From Bifidobacterium sp. (GTDB lineage Bacteria; Actinomycetota; Actinomycetes; Actinomycetales; Bifidobacteriaceae), in the NCBI GenBank assembly GCA_022640915.1, contig JALCCT010000005.1, positions 62,001-126,000 of the forward strand: DNA of 64,000 nt, in the 5' to 3' direction. Both the position numbers and the translations under genes were made by a program. Under the pieces are notes generated by a model that made no database searches, was not told the origin of the DNA, and was given only the letters and a program-made list of their open reading frames with translations. The stretch's first letter is position 1. Each line of letters starts with the position of its first letter. Positions 26,282 through 34,787 of the stretch are shown piece after piece.

Positions 26282-26716
26282 CTACTTGGTCATTGCGCTG
26301 TACTCGGCGGCGCTGAGCAAGACCGGTTGGTCGTCATCCAAGTCCATTTTGAGAATCCAACCCTCCCCATACGGATCCTCGGTAACCACTTTGGGATCGT
26401 CAGCCGCATCACGGTTCACATAGCGTACGATGCCTGCCACCGGGCATACCAGCGGCTCAACGGCCTTGGCTGATTCCAGTTCTACGATTTCGTCGCCCGC
26501 CTCGACACGCGTGCCGACCTCCGGCAGATCGAGGAAGACCAACTCCCCCATCTGGCTTGCCGCGTACTCGGTCACGCCGATCAGCGCCGGGCTTGCCGAA
26601 TCATCTACCCACACATGCTCGGACGAGTACTGCAGATGATCGGGGACATCAAGATTCGCGGGTTTCTCATCGCCGGTTTCACCCACGTTGGTTTCGCGCA
26701 CATTGTTTTCACTCAT
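26282..26716 (-). CDS. gcvH: Glycine cleavage system H protein (lipoyl carrier)
   Basis: A 144-residue lipoyl-domain protein. The core YSSEHVWV, IGVTEYAASQMGELVFLDLP and VELESAKAVEPLVCPVAG carries the lipoylated lysine in ESAKA, and NRDAADDPKVV and GEGWILKM complete the fold. Length and motifs are normal apart from an unconserved N-terminal extension of about 20 residues. ATG 26716 fits homologues. No GcvP, GcvT or Lpd gene is in the window, but a lipoate ligase is nearby. An orphan GcvH could act as a general lipoyl relay or redox carrier rather than in glycine cleavage. Confidence 0.93.
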   Translation of the reverse strand: MSENNVRETNVGETGDEKPANLDVPDHLQYSSEHVWVDDSASPALIGVTEYAASQMGELVFLDLPEVGTRVEAGDEIVELESAKAVEPLVCPVAGIVRYVNRDAADDPKVVTEDPYGEGWILKMDLDDDQPVLLSAAEYSAMTK

Positions 26717-26851
26717 GGAGTACCAGCGTAGTGTCTGCGTGTTACAACGCGCCGCCCTACGAAGTTCTGCGCGCCACACCATTCTTTTACAGACAGGCCA
26801 GCAGGCTTTACTGCAATTATGAGCGCAGCGTGTTGTGCGCGGCTTGAGGCC

Positions 26852-28510
26852 TCAGCGCACCGGGCCGGACGGCTGCGTGCCGACCACCTGAACGATGGTT
26901 CCCTTCGGGCAGTTGTCGAAGATCCACTTCGCGTCCTGCTCGTACATGTTGACGCAACCGTGGGAACCCTTGTTCGTAGGATCGCCCGCTGCGATGGCCG
27001 GATAGTTCCAATAAGCCGTGTGGAAGCCCTCTCCGCGGTTGAAGTAGCTCACCCACTTCACGCCCTTGGTCAGATAGAACGTGCCGTCGCCGTTGGGGCC
27101 GCGCATGTCTTGGATCTGATAGTTCAGATAGATAAAGAACGTGCCGCTGTCGGTTTCGCGCCCACCTCCGCGGCCGGTGCACACCAAGAAAGTCTTGATA
27201 AGCTGGTCGTTCTGATAGACCTCGGCAATCTGCTTGCTTTTGTCGACAACAACGCGGTATTGAGATGTCACCTGCTTAACATCATGCTTCGTTACGTCAG
27301 CCTCGGCTTTAATATCGGCCGCTTCCCCCTGGCTGAGCGCTTGCATGACCTGCTGCGCCACCGCTCCGGTATTCTTCACCACGACGCCGTCCACGCCTTG
27401 GGTTTTGGTAACAAGCACCACGCCCGCAGTGTTGACGACATCCTCCTGTGTGACCATCTTCTGATTGAGTTGCGCAGGCAATTCCCTGCTCATATAGGCG
27501 TCAATCGCGTGTCTGTCGTAGCTCAGCGTGAGCGTGCCCTTGTCGGCGTCGCCTTGCGAGCTGATCCACGTCGCCACTGTGCCCGCCGGCACCGTGAAGG
27601 TCTTGGCGTCGCCATTGCTGACGGTAATCGCGCTGGAGAGCCGCTGATTGGCCTGGTTTGCGGCTGCCGTAGCACTTTGCTCCGAGATCGGCATCGACAC
27701 ATCGTTGTAGCTAACGCTCACCGCCGCGCCATGGCCAGGCTGGGCGACGAGCGTGTCAACAGCCCTGTCGACCGGAGCGCTGACGAGAGCCTTCCCGTCC
27801 TTGCCCGGTTTCACGGTGAAGGCCTTCGACTGTGCATCGAAGCTGATGGTCGAGGGAACAGCGCGCTGCTCCTGGGAGATAAAACTGTCGGTCAGATACG
27901 TGGAAGCGGCGAGGCTGTCTCTTTTCGCCGCCAGCCCCACGGATTGTTTAGAAAAGGGGTTGAGCCGGTTAAGATCGTTGCCTGACTTCGCCGAAAGGAG
28001 ATCCTTCACCGTCGCGTTCACATCGACTGACACGCCGAGATCCTTGAGCGTCGCCGTGATCTTCTTGCCACTGTCATCGCTCACGGTAAGCACGGATCGG
28101 GAGACGGCGTCATTCACGATGCCCGTGAGTTCGCCTGCAGACTTGCCCGCCACAGCTGCGCCGGCGAAGCTCACTCCGGGGGCGACTTTGTCCTGGAAAT
28201 ACCAGCGTGCGCCGAAGAACGAGCCGGCTGCGAGCAACAGCAACGCGCCAATGATGCCGAGCGTCACTGCAAGGACAGCCTTGCCGCGGCCCGTAGCCTT
28301 AGCCTTGGCCGCCCGCGGGGTATGGGACGCGACGATATCACCGAAACCATCCGATGCGTAACCCTCGCCCATCGGAGCAAAAGCCGTGCTGAGCGGTGCG
28401 AACACCGGCGTATTGTCCGCCGTATCCTGCATCCTGTCGGCGGCACGGCGCGCAGGAATCTTTCCTGTCTGATCAGACAGGTATCCCTCGCGTTGGTAAG
28501 CGCTCGTCAC
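26852..28510 (-). CDS. L,D-transpeptidase (YkuD) with PG-binding repeats
   Basis: About 552 residues. A cytoplasmic N-terminus of about 80 residues is followed by one transmembrane helix (LAVTLGIIGALLLLAAG). Two repeats of the putative peptidoglycan-binding type found beside YkuD domains follow (VSFAGAAVAGKSAGEL and a second before TVPAGTVATW). The C-terminal YkuD catalytic domain contains SHGCVNMYEQDAKW with the nucleophilic cysteine. It would form 3-3 cross-links or attach proteins in the wall, outside the cell. GTG 28510 is chosen because GGAAAGG lies eight bases upstream. The ORF-track start at 28678 overlaps the NudC gene. Confidence 0.9.
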   Translation of the reverse strand: MTSAYQREGYLSDQTGKIPARRAADRMQDTADNTPVFAPLSTAFAPMGEGYASDGFGDIVASHTPRAAKAKATGRGKAVLAVTLGIIGALLLLAAGSFFGARWYFQDKVAPGVSFAGAAVAGKSAGELTGIVNDAVSRSVLTVSDDSGKKITATLKDLGVSVDVNATVKDLLSAKSGNDLNRLNPFSKQSVGLAAKRDSLAASTYLTDSFISQEQRAVPSTISFDAQSKAFTVKPGKDGKALVSAPVDRAVDTLVAQPGHGAAVSVSYNDVSMPISEQSATAAANQANQRLSSAITVSNGDAKTFTVPAGTVATWISSQGDADKGTLTLSYDRHAIDAYMSRELPAQLNQKMVTQEDVVNTAGVVLVTKTQGVDGVVVKNTGAVAQQVMQALSQGEAADIKAEADVTKHDVKQVTSQYRVVVDKSKQIAEVYQNDQLIKTFLVCTGRGGGRETDSGTFFIYLNYQIQDMRGPNGDGTFYLTKGVKWVSYFNRGEGFHTAYWNYPAIAAGDPTNKGSHGCVNMYEQDAKWIFDNCPKGTIVQVVGTQPSGPVR

Positions 28511-28605
28511 GTTGGTATCCTTTCCCCGTTCCTCTGGGCCACACTCTATGCCCATTATATGACGAGGCGGAAAAGGGGGGAAGTGTGGATTCTCGAAACG
28601 CGGAT

Positions 28606-29769
28606 TCACAACTCGCCGCCATACCACTGCTCGATCATGTACCGGGCTATGGCGGCCTTGCCTGGAACTTGCATGCATCCGCTCGCCAGTTCGGCGGCGT
28701 ATTCTTCGCGCGTCACCCAGCGCGCCTCATCGGTTTCGATGCCATCGGCAAGAACGCCCGTGCTCCTTGCACGGCCTTTGAATGCTGTCATGAGGGAGGC
28801 AGGGAAGGGCCAGGGCTGCGAACCGAGATAGCGTACCTCGCCCACATCTACCCCGACCTCCTCTTTGGCCTCACGCCGGCAGGCGTGTTCGAGGTTTTCG
28901 CCAGCTTCGACGAATCCTGCGCAAACAGAGAAGAGCCGCGGATTCACCCACGCCTTGTTGTGCTGCAGAAGCAGCCGGTCGCTTGTATCCACGATCGCCG
29001 TGATTACCGCTGGCTCGATGCGCGGGAACAACGTGCGATTGCCGTCCGCAGCATTCTCGCAACGCTGTGCCCACCCGCTCAGCGCGGGCCGCACGGCCGA
29101 CCCGCAGCTGGGACAGAACCGCTGGCGGGCGTGCCACAAGCTCAGCGCAATGGCAGTGGTTGCCTGGCCAGATTCGCGTGCGGAGGCATGCGGCACGAAA
29201 GCCCGGATATCAACCCAATCGAAGCGGACCGCGGCCTGCTCAAGCAACGATGCACAATGTCTTGCGCCGCGTCCTTGCAAGCCGTTGCCCAGGTCGAAAG
29301 CATCATCGGCGCCTTCATGTGCTGAGTCCGGCGCGAGACCGCCTGCCGTGTGCTGCAAGCTGCGGGACACCCGCGTCAAGTCCACAGCGACAACATGTCG
29401 ACAATGGCCGTAAGAACACGCGTCATGCGCGCATTCGCCATGCCACACGTGATCGCTATGATATGACCCAAGGTAGAGTGCGATGGCCTCCGGATGCTGC
29501 GCAAGCTCGTCAAACACGTAGCGCGCGGGCAGCTCGGCCAGGCGCATGCGCGCGCTGTTGTAGCCGCCCAATCTTGCCTGACCTTTCGGCACTGCAACGG
29601 TGCCGTCGCGCACCAGCATGACCGAGGTCGCCTGAGACTGCGGCCCATGCAGCAGAGTCTCTATGAGGCCGGGTTCGCTCCTGCGTTCGGTGTCGTAATC
29701 GATATCGCCTTGAGCCAGCGGCAGGAACGGCAGCGTTTGCGTCAACGCCAACGAAGAGAACGCCGCCAT
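28606..29769 (-). CDS. nudC: NAD(+)/NADH diphosphatase (Nudix)
   Basis: About 387 residues. The Nudix box GFVEAGENLEHACRREAKEE is complete, and SQPWPFPASLM downstream is the specific signature of NADH pyrophosphatases. An upstream zinc-ribbon half-site CPSCG is present, but the usual second CxxC pair is not evident, so zinc binding may be reduced. The enzyme hydrolyses NAD(H) to NMN(H) and AMP and can remove NAD caps from RNA. ATG 29769 overlaps the stop of the preceding alpha/beta hydrolase by one base (TGATG), implying coupled translation. Confidence 0.92.
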   Translation of the reverse strand: MAAFSSLALTQTLPFLPLAQGDIDYDTERRSEPGLIETLLHGPQSQATSVMLVRDGTVAVPKGQARLGGYNSARMRLAELPARYVFDELAQHPEAIALYLGSYHSDHVWHGECAHDACSYGHCRHVVAVDLTRVSRSLQHTAGGLAPDSAHEGADDAFDLGNGLQGRGARHCASLLEQAAVRFDWVDIRAFVPHASARESGQATTAIALSLWHARQRFCPSCGSAVRPALSGWAQRCENAADGNRTLFPRIEPAVITAIVDTSDRLLLQHNKAWVNPRLFSVCAGFVEAGENLEHACRREAKEEVGVDVGEVRYLGSQPWPFPASLMTAFKGRARSTGVLADGIETDEARWVTREEYAAELASGCMQVPGKAAIARYMIEQWYGGEL

Positions 29770-30653
29770 CAATGCGCTATCGCTGTGTCGTGTGCCGCAG
29801 GGCTTTGTGCCACGCGCTGCATGAGATCGACCAATGCCCGCGCCACTGCGGCGGGCTGCTCGACGGCACTGAAGTGGCCGCAATCCTCGATTTGCGTAGT
29901 TGCCACCCGAGTGCCGGTCATCAGCGGTACAAACCCGCGCATCGTCGCAAGCGAAGGATCCAGAGCACCGCACACCACGGCCGCCGGAACCGTGATTCCC
30001 GGGAGCTGTCCAGTGAGATCAGGCCTGCCCGCCGCCATGCGCTGTCGCCATGCAATACCTGCTGGGCTCTGCTCGTGGATCCACCGAGTGAAGAGTGCCA
30101 CACATGCCGGCGAGCGCTTGAACGCGGAATCCCCTGGTTGTGGCAGCGCGAAATGCATCACCGGTTCGAGTGTGTTCCCTTGCTCGCACAGCGTCGCGAT
30201 CTTCAGCCGGTTCGCCCTAGCCTGCGGCGCATCCGGGCCCGGCTGGGTGTCGCACAGCGCAAGGCCGGCCAAGATATCGGGATGGCGCCTGACGACGTCC
30301 ATCGCCACATAGCCGCCCATCGACAATCCTACGAATACGGCTTTCGAGAACCCTGCCCGCCGCACCAATTCGACGTAGGAATCAGTCAGGCGCGACAATG
30401 CATCGGCATATGATCCGTCGGCATTGACGGTTCCGGTCTCTTCGGCGCTGGGTATAGCGCAATCGCCAGCTCCGGGCATTTCAGGCGCCCAGATCGCGAA
30501 ATTCGGCAGGCCACGTTCATCAGCGAGCCTGGCGATCCAAAGCGCGCAATCATCCCACATGCGATGATCAACGGGAAAAGCGTGCACCAGCACGAGCGGC
30601 GTGGCGTCCCGTGACCCGGCACGGTAGACGGTGTTCTTCAGTTCGATAGCCAA
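29769..30653 (-). CDS. Alpha/beta-hydrolase
   Basis: A 294-residue hydrolase with the fold hallmarks LVLVHAFPVDHRMWDD (oxyanion-hole region), the nucleophile elbow VGLSMGGYVAM, an acidic residue near CGALDPS, and the catalytic histidine in EDCGHFSAVEQP. The substrate is unknown; the family includes esterases, peptidases and lactonases. It starts with TTG at 30653, supported by a strong AGGAGG eleven bases upstream and no better ATG. It overlaps nudC. The upstream region carries a short CAGTGT tandem repeat. Confidence 0.85.
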   Translation of the reverse strand: MAIELKNTVYRAGSRDATPLVLVHAFPVDHRMWDDCALWIARLADERGLPNFAIWAPEMPGAGDCAIPSAEETGTVNADGSYADALSRLTDSYVELVRRAGFSKAVFVGLSMGGYVAMDVVRRHPDILAGLALCDTQPGPDAPQARANRLKIATLCEQGNTLEPVMHFALPQPGDSAFKRSPACVALFTRWIHEQSPAGIAWRQRMAAGRPDLTGQLPGITVPAAVVCGALDPSLATMRGFVPLMTGTRVATTQIEDCGHFSAVEQPAAVARALVDLMQRVAQSPAAHDTAIAH

Positions 30654-30723
30654 TTAGCTCAAAACCTCCTATTGCAGTGTCTCAATATCACAAGTTTTGC
30701 AATATCACAGTGTCTCAAATACA

Positions 30724-30741
30724 CAGTGTCAGTGTCAGTGT
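30724..30741. repeat. CAGTGT hexamer repeat, three copies
   Basis: Three exact tandem copies of CAGTGT lie in a wider stretch (30674-30742) with several further CAGTGTCTCAA/TATCACA near-repeats. The stretch lies between the end of the Nudix gene and the start of the alpha/beta hydrolase. Copy-number variation is possible but would be intergenic. Confidence 0.6.
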
Positions 30742-30758
30742 CTTGTGTAAGGTGCGGT

Positions 30759-31394
30759 TCAGACTCCGGCCCAGGCCAGGGCTCTGCGCACGATGTCGCC
30801 CTGCCCGTTCGGCATCTGCTCGATGCACGCCGCCATCTGAGTCTCCTCCGGATCGCACCATTCCACGTCGAGCGTCTCGTCCTGCGGCTTGCAGTCGCCC
30901 GGAATTGGCACTACGTAGCACAGGGCAATCGCGTGCTGGCGCGGATCGTAATACGGCGATACCCCAGGAGTGGGGAAGAATTCGGCCACGGTGAACGGCT
31001 GCAGGCTCGCGGGAAGATCGGGGATGGCGATATCGCCGAGGTCCTTGGCAATATTACGTGCGATCGCCTCGCGCAGCGTCTCATGAAACAGCACGCGCCC
31101 GGCAATCAGCGTGCGCTCGACGGAGCCGTCCTCCCCCACATGCAGCAGCGAGCCGACCCGCGTCACACGGCCCAGATCGTCAGTGCGCACTGGGACGATC
31201 TGCACGTAGACGATGGGGATTTGTCGGCGGATGCCATCAATATCCCTGCGTGACAACCATCCCGGGGGATTCGCATGGGACGAGCCACGAACGAAATCCT
31301 CGGGCGTGATACCGTCGAACGCTCCCCGGCTCCGGTCCGCATCGAAATCATCGTCATCGGGCACTTCATCATTCAGGACTTCCATAGCTCCCAT
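30759..31394 (-). CDS. Nudix-like hydrolase, actinobacterial DUF4916 type
   Basis: A 211-residue protein with PPGWLSRRDIDGIRRQIPIVYVQIVPV, RTLIAGRVLFHETLREAI and PFTVAEFFPTPGVSPYYDPRQHA, which are typical of an actinobacterial Nudix-fold family (DUF4916). A full canonical Nudix box is not visible. The segment GRVLFHETLREAIARNIAKDLG occupies its position but lacks the REUxEE core, so hydrolase activity is doubtful. The acidic N-terminus (DEVPDDDDFDADRS) is unconserved. The start may be ATG 31394 or ATG 31385. Function unknown. Confidence 0.8.
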   Translation of the reverse strand: MGAMEVLNDEVPDDDDFDADRSRGAFDGITPEDFVRGSSHANPPGWLSRRDIDGIRRQIPIVYVQIVPVRTDDLGRVTRVGSLLHVGEDGSVERTLIAGRVLFHETLREAIARNIAKDLGDIAIPDLPASLQPFTVAEFFPTPGVSPYYDPRQHAIALCYVVPIPGDCKPQDETLDVEWCDPEETQMAACIEQMPNGQGDIVRRALAWAGV

Positions 31395-31653
31395 TATCGT
31401 CCGAGTTTGTCATCGCCGCATCAGCGAATTCTGTGGGAATTGTGGATATCGTAGGGACATTGTCTGCGTTTCACCCCAATCAAGCCACGGCGATGTGTCA
31501 ATTGGGCCAAGTCGGCGTATCCAGCCATTCCCGGCTATTGTGCAACGTCAGGCTTCGCCTAACAGCTTATCTGCGGCCGCTTTGTTGAGTGGTACTGGAA
31601 TGCTGGGTAGTGGCATGAATGGCGCATGATGACATACATGGAAGGAGTCACTT

Positions 31654-32028
31654 ATGGCAACTACAGCCTTAACCGCACAGAACTTCGAACAGACGCTCAC
31701 CGGCAACGAACTGGTTCTCGTCGATTTCTGGGCCACTTGGTGCGGCCCGTGCAAGGCCTTCGGGCCAGTATACGAGAAAGCCAGCGAGGCCAATCCCGAC
31801 ATAGTCTTCGCTAAGGTTGACATCGACCAGAACCAGGAGCTCGCCTCCGCCGCGGACATCAAGGCGGTTCCAACGCTGATGATCGCCAAGAAAGGCCAGA
31901 TCATTTTCAAGCAGGCGGGCGCGCTGCGCTCCTCCGATCTCGATGATCTCATTTCGCAGGCAAAAAACCTCGATCTGGATGCGGCCAATGCGAAGGGGCA
32001 GGACACATCTGAAAGCCTGAAGGCCTGA
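31654..32028 (+). CDS. Thioredoxin
   Basis: A 124-residue thioredoxin: a cytoplasmic protein-disulfide reductase with the active site WCGPC (DFWATWCGPCKAF), the cis-proline in VPTLMI and the usual VDIDQNQELA strand. It has a short C-terminal extension (LDAANAKGQDTSESLKA) beyond the classical 108 residues. ATG 31654 follows AAGGAG at good spacing, and a strong intrinsic terminator follows the stop. It is probably monocistronic. The 259-bp upstream region holds only its promoter area as far as I can see. Confidence 0.95.
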   Translation: MATTALTAQNFEQTLTGNELVLVDFWATWCGPCKAFGPVYEKASEANPDIVFAKVDIDQNQELASAADIKAVPTLMIAKKGQIIFKQAGALRSSDLDDLISQAKNLDLDAANAKGQDTSESLKA

Positions 32029-32044
32029 TTAGCTGACCTTCTCA

Positions 32045-32079
32045 AGCGGTGCTGTGAATTTGCGCAGCACCGCTTTTTC
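32045..32079 (+). terminator. Rho-independent terminator of thioredoxin gene
   Basis: AGCGGTGCTG (32045-32054) pairs perfectly with CAGCACCGCT (32065-32074). Two further pairs extend the stem inward. It is followed by TTTTT, a textbook intrinsic terminator. Confidence 0.92.
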
Positions 32080-32258
32080 ATAGTGTTCCCATTATCCGTC
32101 ATTCGAATGCACAGCTGCAGTTCGCGTTGTGTGGCTCACAGCCTGAGTTGCAGCGAAGGCAAACATGGCGAATCGTGAAGACTTCCACACCACTTTATAT
32201 AGTGTTGGTGGTGCGTATACCCACCGGTATCCGGGATTGGCGTTTTGAAGTCGAAACA

Positions 32259-32274
32259 GTGTTTCCGGAAACAC
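32259..32274. promoter_or_regulatory. 16-bp perfect palindrome upstream of wall lytic gene
   Basis: GTGTTTCCGGAAACAC is a perfect palindrome 52 bp before the start of the Rpf/YabE-like gene. It could be an operator or form a short leader hairpin. It resembles in size LacI- or TetR-type sites, but no cognate regulator can be named. Confidence 0.5.
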
Positions 32275-32326
32275 GAGCTGCACGGTTCGGGTGTGCCGCT
32301 GAATTATTGGCTGAACAAGGAGCATA

Positions 32327-33349
32327 ATGGCCAACCACCGCAGGCAGATGTCCACTCTGAGATCACTGAGCAAACGTCAGTGGACGAGGATCGCAGCGTT
32401 CTTCGTTGCATTGGGTCTACTTTCGGGTGCCGGCCTCGCCTCGCGCAGCTTCTACGCGGCAGAGCATCATGCCACGCACGTCACCGCATACTCCGCCACT
32501 GACTCCAATGCACAGGAAGTCTCCCGAGGCTCGTTCCGCGAGCCGCTTCGCGGTGCCAGTGCCAACACGGTCTACGTCACGGTGAAGATCAACGGCGAGT
32601 CCCGCGTCGTGCTCGGCGACGATTTCACCGACGTAAAATCCGTGCTTGACGCAGGTGATATCACTTTGGAGCCCAACGATACCGTCTCGCCTGCGCTAGA
32701 CGCGAAGATCGCCGAATCCACCGTGATCAGCATCAATCGCGCAGGCGCGAAGCTGGAGACATCGCAGTCCCCCATCGCGTTCAATGTGGTGAAGAAAGAG
32801 ACTTCAGCATTGCTTCAGGGCCAGCAGAAAGTCGAGACCGAAGGCAAAGCCGGCGTGATGGAGACCACCAGCCTCGTCACGAGGGCCGGCGGCAAAATCG
32901 TCGATTCGAATATCTTCGCATCCTTCGTGAAATCCGCACCAATCGACAAGGTCATTCTCGTCGGCACCGGCACACGTTCCTCGTCCGCCCCTGCAGGAGG
33001 AGCGACGAAGTCCACTCCTGCACCTGCAGGCATTGGCACTACCGTTCCGGCAGGCGCGATGCAGCAGTGGGCACACGATTACATGCTGTCCAATGGTTAC
33101 TCAGAGGCTGATTTCAGTGCCACTGTGTTCATCATCTCGCATGAATCTGGCTGGCGTGTCAACGCCATGAACCCGTCCGGCGCATACGGCTTGCCCCAAG
33201 CGTTGCCGGGCAGCAAAATGAGCAGCATGGGTGCGGACTGGGCGACTAATTACCAAACGCAGCTGCGTTGGTTCTGGGGATATTGCGCCGGCCGCTACGG
33301 CTCGGTTCAAGGTGCCTACAGCTACTGGCTTTCACACCACAACTACTGA
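32327..33349 (+). CDS. YabE/Rpf-like secreted cell-wall lytic transglycosylase
   Basis: A 340-residue exported protein. The N-terminal signal/anchor is about residues 18-42 (TRIAAFFVALGLLSGAGLASRSF). A DUF348 ubiquitin-like domain follows (VYVTVKINGESRVVLGDDFTDVKSVL), then a G5-like region (ETSALLQGQQKVETEGKAGVMETT). A Pro/Ala/Ser/Thr linker leads to a C-terminal lytic-transglycosylase-like domain with IISHESGWRVNAMNPSGAYGLPQ, including the catalytic glutamate in SHESGW. It would cleave glycan strands in the wall during growth. AAGGAG precedes ATG 32327. No terminator was identified. Confidence 0.88.
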   Translation: MANHRRQMSTLRSLSKRQWTRIAAFFVALGLLSGAGLASRSFYAAEHHATHVTAYSATDSNAQEVSRGSFREPLRGASANTVYVTVKINGESRVVLGDDFTDVKSVLDAGDITLEPNDTVSPALDAKIAESTVISINRAGAKLETSQSPIAFNVVKKETSALLQGQQKVETEGKAGVMETTSLVTRAGGKIVDSNIFASFVKSAPIDKVILVGTGTRSSSAPAGGATKSTPAPAGIGTTVPAGAMQQWAHDYMLSNGYSEADFSATVFIISHESGWRVNAMNPSGAYGLPQALPGSKMSSMGADWATNYQTQLRWFWGYCAGRYGSVQGAYSYWLSHHNY

Positions 33350-33531
33350 TCCCCACTGATTCGTCTAGCCATGACCGAGCGGTGGGGGATCCTTTGGCCG
33401 CTGGCTATGCATCGCGTCCCGCTCGCAGCTGACATGGTTATTTTCATATACGCTCGCGGCATGCCCGATTCCAGGATTCGCTGATTACGCCAGGCATCTC
33501 GTAAAGAGCCTTCGTGCTTGTCCAAATGTCC

Positions 33532-33693
33532 TATCTCGCCTATCTGTAGTGCAAATCGCCAGTTGCAGAGGTATATCTCGGCTATCTGTAGTGCCTTGTG
33601 TATGGCACAACGAATATTCGGGGCCTCAACCCAACGTTTTGGAACATCCATCCGCCAGTTGCTCCGATTTGGGCACTACAGATAGCCGAGATA
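33532..33693. repeat. Three-copy direct/inverted repeat
   Basis: A motif of about 21 bp (consensus TATCTCGGCTATCTGTAGTG plus C) occurs at 33532-33552 with one mismatch, at 33574-33595, and in perfect inverse at 33672-33693. CGCCAGTTGC also recurs at 33557 and 33653. The inverted copy can pair with either direct copy, giving a 22-bp stem with a 76-nt loop or a near-perfect longer-range stem. The rest of the 435-bp gap (33350-33784) contains no gene that I can support. Confidence 0.85.
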
Positions 33694-33742
33694 GTCGGAT
33701 GCGCTGCATCGGAATCCGGGAATTGTCGCTGTGGCAGGTAGA

Positions 33743-33758
33743 CTGAAACCGGTTTCAG
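33743..33758 (+). promoter_or_regulatory. LacI-type operator before SDR gene
   Basis: CTGAAACCGGTTTCAG is a perfect 16-bp palindrome with the central CCGG/CG pattern of LacI-family operators, 26 bp before the SDR start codon. It probably mediates repression by a LacI protein, perhaps the one encoded at 39.4 kb or another. The regulator's identity is inference. Confidence 0.65.
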
Positions 33759-33784
33759 CAAGACAATGACGTACGGAGGGCAGT

Positions 33785-34498
33785 ATGACCAGCGCAAATA
33801 CGACCAGCGAAATCGCGATTGTGACCGGATGCGCGGCTGGGCTGGGCTACGAGCTCACCCGCCAGCTGATCGGCAAAAGCTGGGTGGTGTGCGGCGTCGA
33901 TTTCAACGAGGCCGCCATGGGCAAACTCGAGGAAGAATTCGACGCCACGCATTTTCACGGCTTCGTCGGAGACATCACCGATGAAGCTTTTGCACAGCAG
34001 TCGTTGGCACAGATCAGCGTGCTCGGCCATGTGAATCTGCTGGTCAACAACGCCGGCCAGCCATCGTTCAAGAAGCCGACCGATTACACGGCGTCCGATG
34101 TGGCCCGCTGCCTCAAAGGCCTCACCGGCATGGTTCTGTGGTGCGTGCAGACGCTCAAGTCCTGCAAGGAATCGAATCTCAAGATCGCGAACGTGATGAG
34201 CACCGCCGCCACGCGCGGCAAAGCGAACGAATCTGTCTATTGCGCTGCCAAATGGGGCGAGCGCGGCTACACCGAAAGCCTCAAGGCGGCGTACAAAGGC
34301 AGCAGCGTCAGCGTGGTCGGCGTCTACCCGGGCGGCATCGACACCGATTTCTACCGGGACAGCCACGATTATGTGCCGCTCGACAAGCAGCATTCCTTCA
34401 TGCGCGCCGACGAACTCGCCACCATCATTCTGGCCAATCTGGTCAACGATCTCAATCTCACCGTCTCCGACATCCGCATCGATCGCAACCCGAGGTAA
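33785..34498 (+). CDS. Short-chain dehydrogenase/reductase (SDR)
   Basis: A 237-residue classical SDR oxidoreductase. The nucleotide-binding glycine motif is TGCAAGLG, NNAG is present, the catalytic YxxxK reads VYCAAKWGERG, and the PG motif is VYPGGIDTDF. The aspartate at the end of the second strand (VCGVDFNE) favours NAD(H) over NADP(H). The substrate is unknown. ACGGAGGG precedes ATG 33785, and a LacI-like operator lies immediately upstream, suggesting sugar-responsive control and a sugar or polyol substrate. It is followed by the left copy of the 49-bp repeat. Confidence 0.9.
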   Translation: MTSANTTSEIAIVTGCAAGLGYELTRQLIGKSWVVCGVDFNEAAMGKLEEEFDATHFHGFVGDITDEAFAQQSLAQISVLGHVNLLVNNAGQPSFKKPTDYTASDVARCLKGLTGMVLWCVQTLKSCKESNLKIANVMSTAATRGKANESVYCAAKWGERGYTESLKAAYKGSSVSVVGVYPGGIDTDFYRDSHDYVPLDKQHSFMRADELATIILANLVNDLNLTVSDIRIDRNPR

Positions 34499-34635
34499 TG
34501 CGCCGGTTTTCGCAGTAAATCGGCATTGACATAATCACACGATTTGACAAATCCTGATTGACTATACATGAGCCGAACGAAGGCGTTCCGTATGCCGTTG
34601 TGCGTGACACCGTTATGCGATCATCACACAATTTC

Positions 34636-34684
34636 AAGAAAGTCAGCCCTCAGCGTAAACTCTCATACGGTTTCGTTCGCTGCA
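34636..34684. repeat. 49-bp direct repeat, left copy
   Basis: Exact 49-bp match to 40598-40646, beginning AAGAAAGTCAGCCCTCAGCG. Weaker similarity continues for about 90 bp beyond it (to about 34775), so this looks like a decayed copy of the leader in front of the aquaporin gene. It lies between SDR and the convergent beta-glucosidase, within a 289-bp gap with no supported gene. Confidence 0.9.
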
Positions 34685-34787
34685 CAGCGGCGTACATCAC
34701 CACCAGTAATTGAGTCTGACGAATCCATGCGCCTCGCAGCAGCCTTGCCGCCGCAGCCGTGCTGATGGCGCAGGAACAATGATCAGT

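Noticed and set aside
33532-33693. CRISPR array
   Set aside because: Only three copies, one inverted, with unequal spacing and no cas genes.
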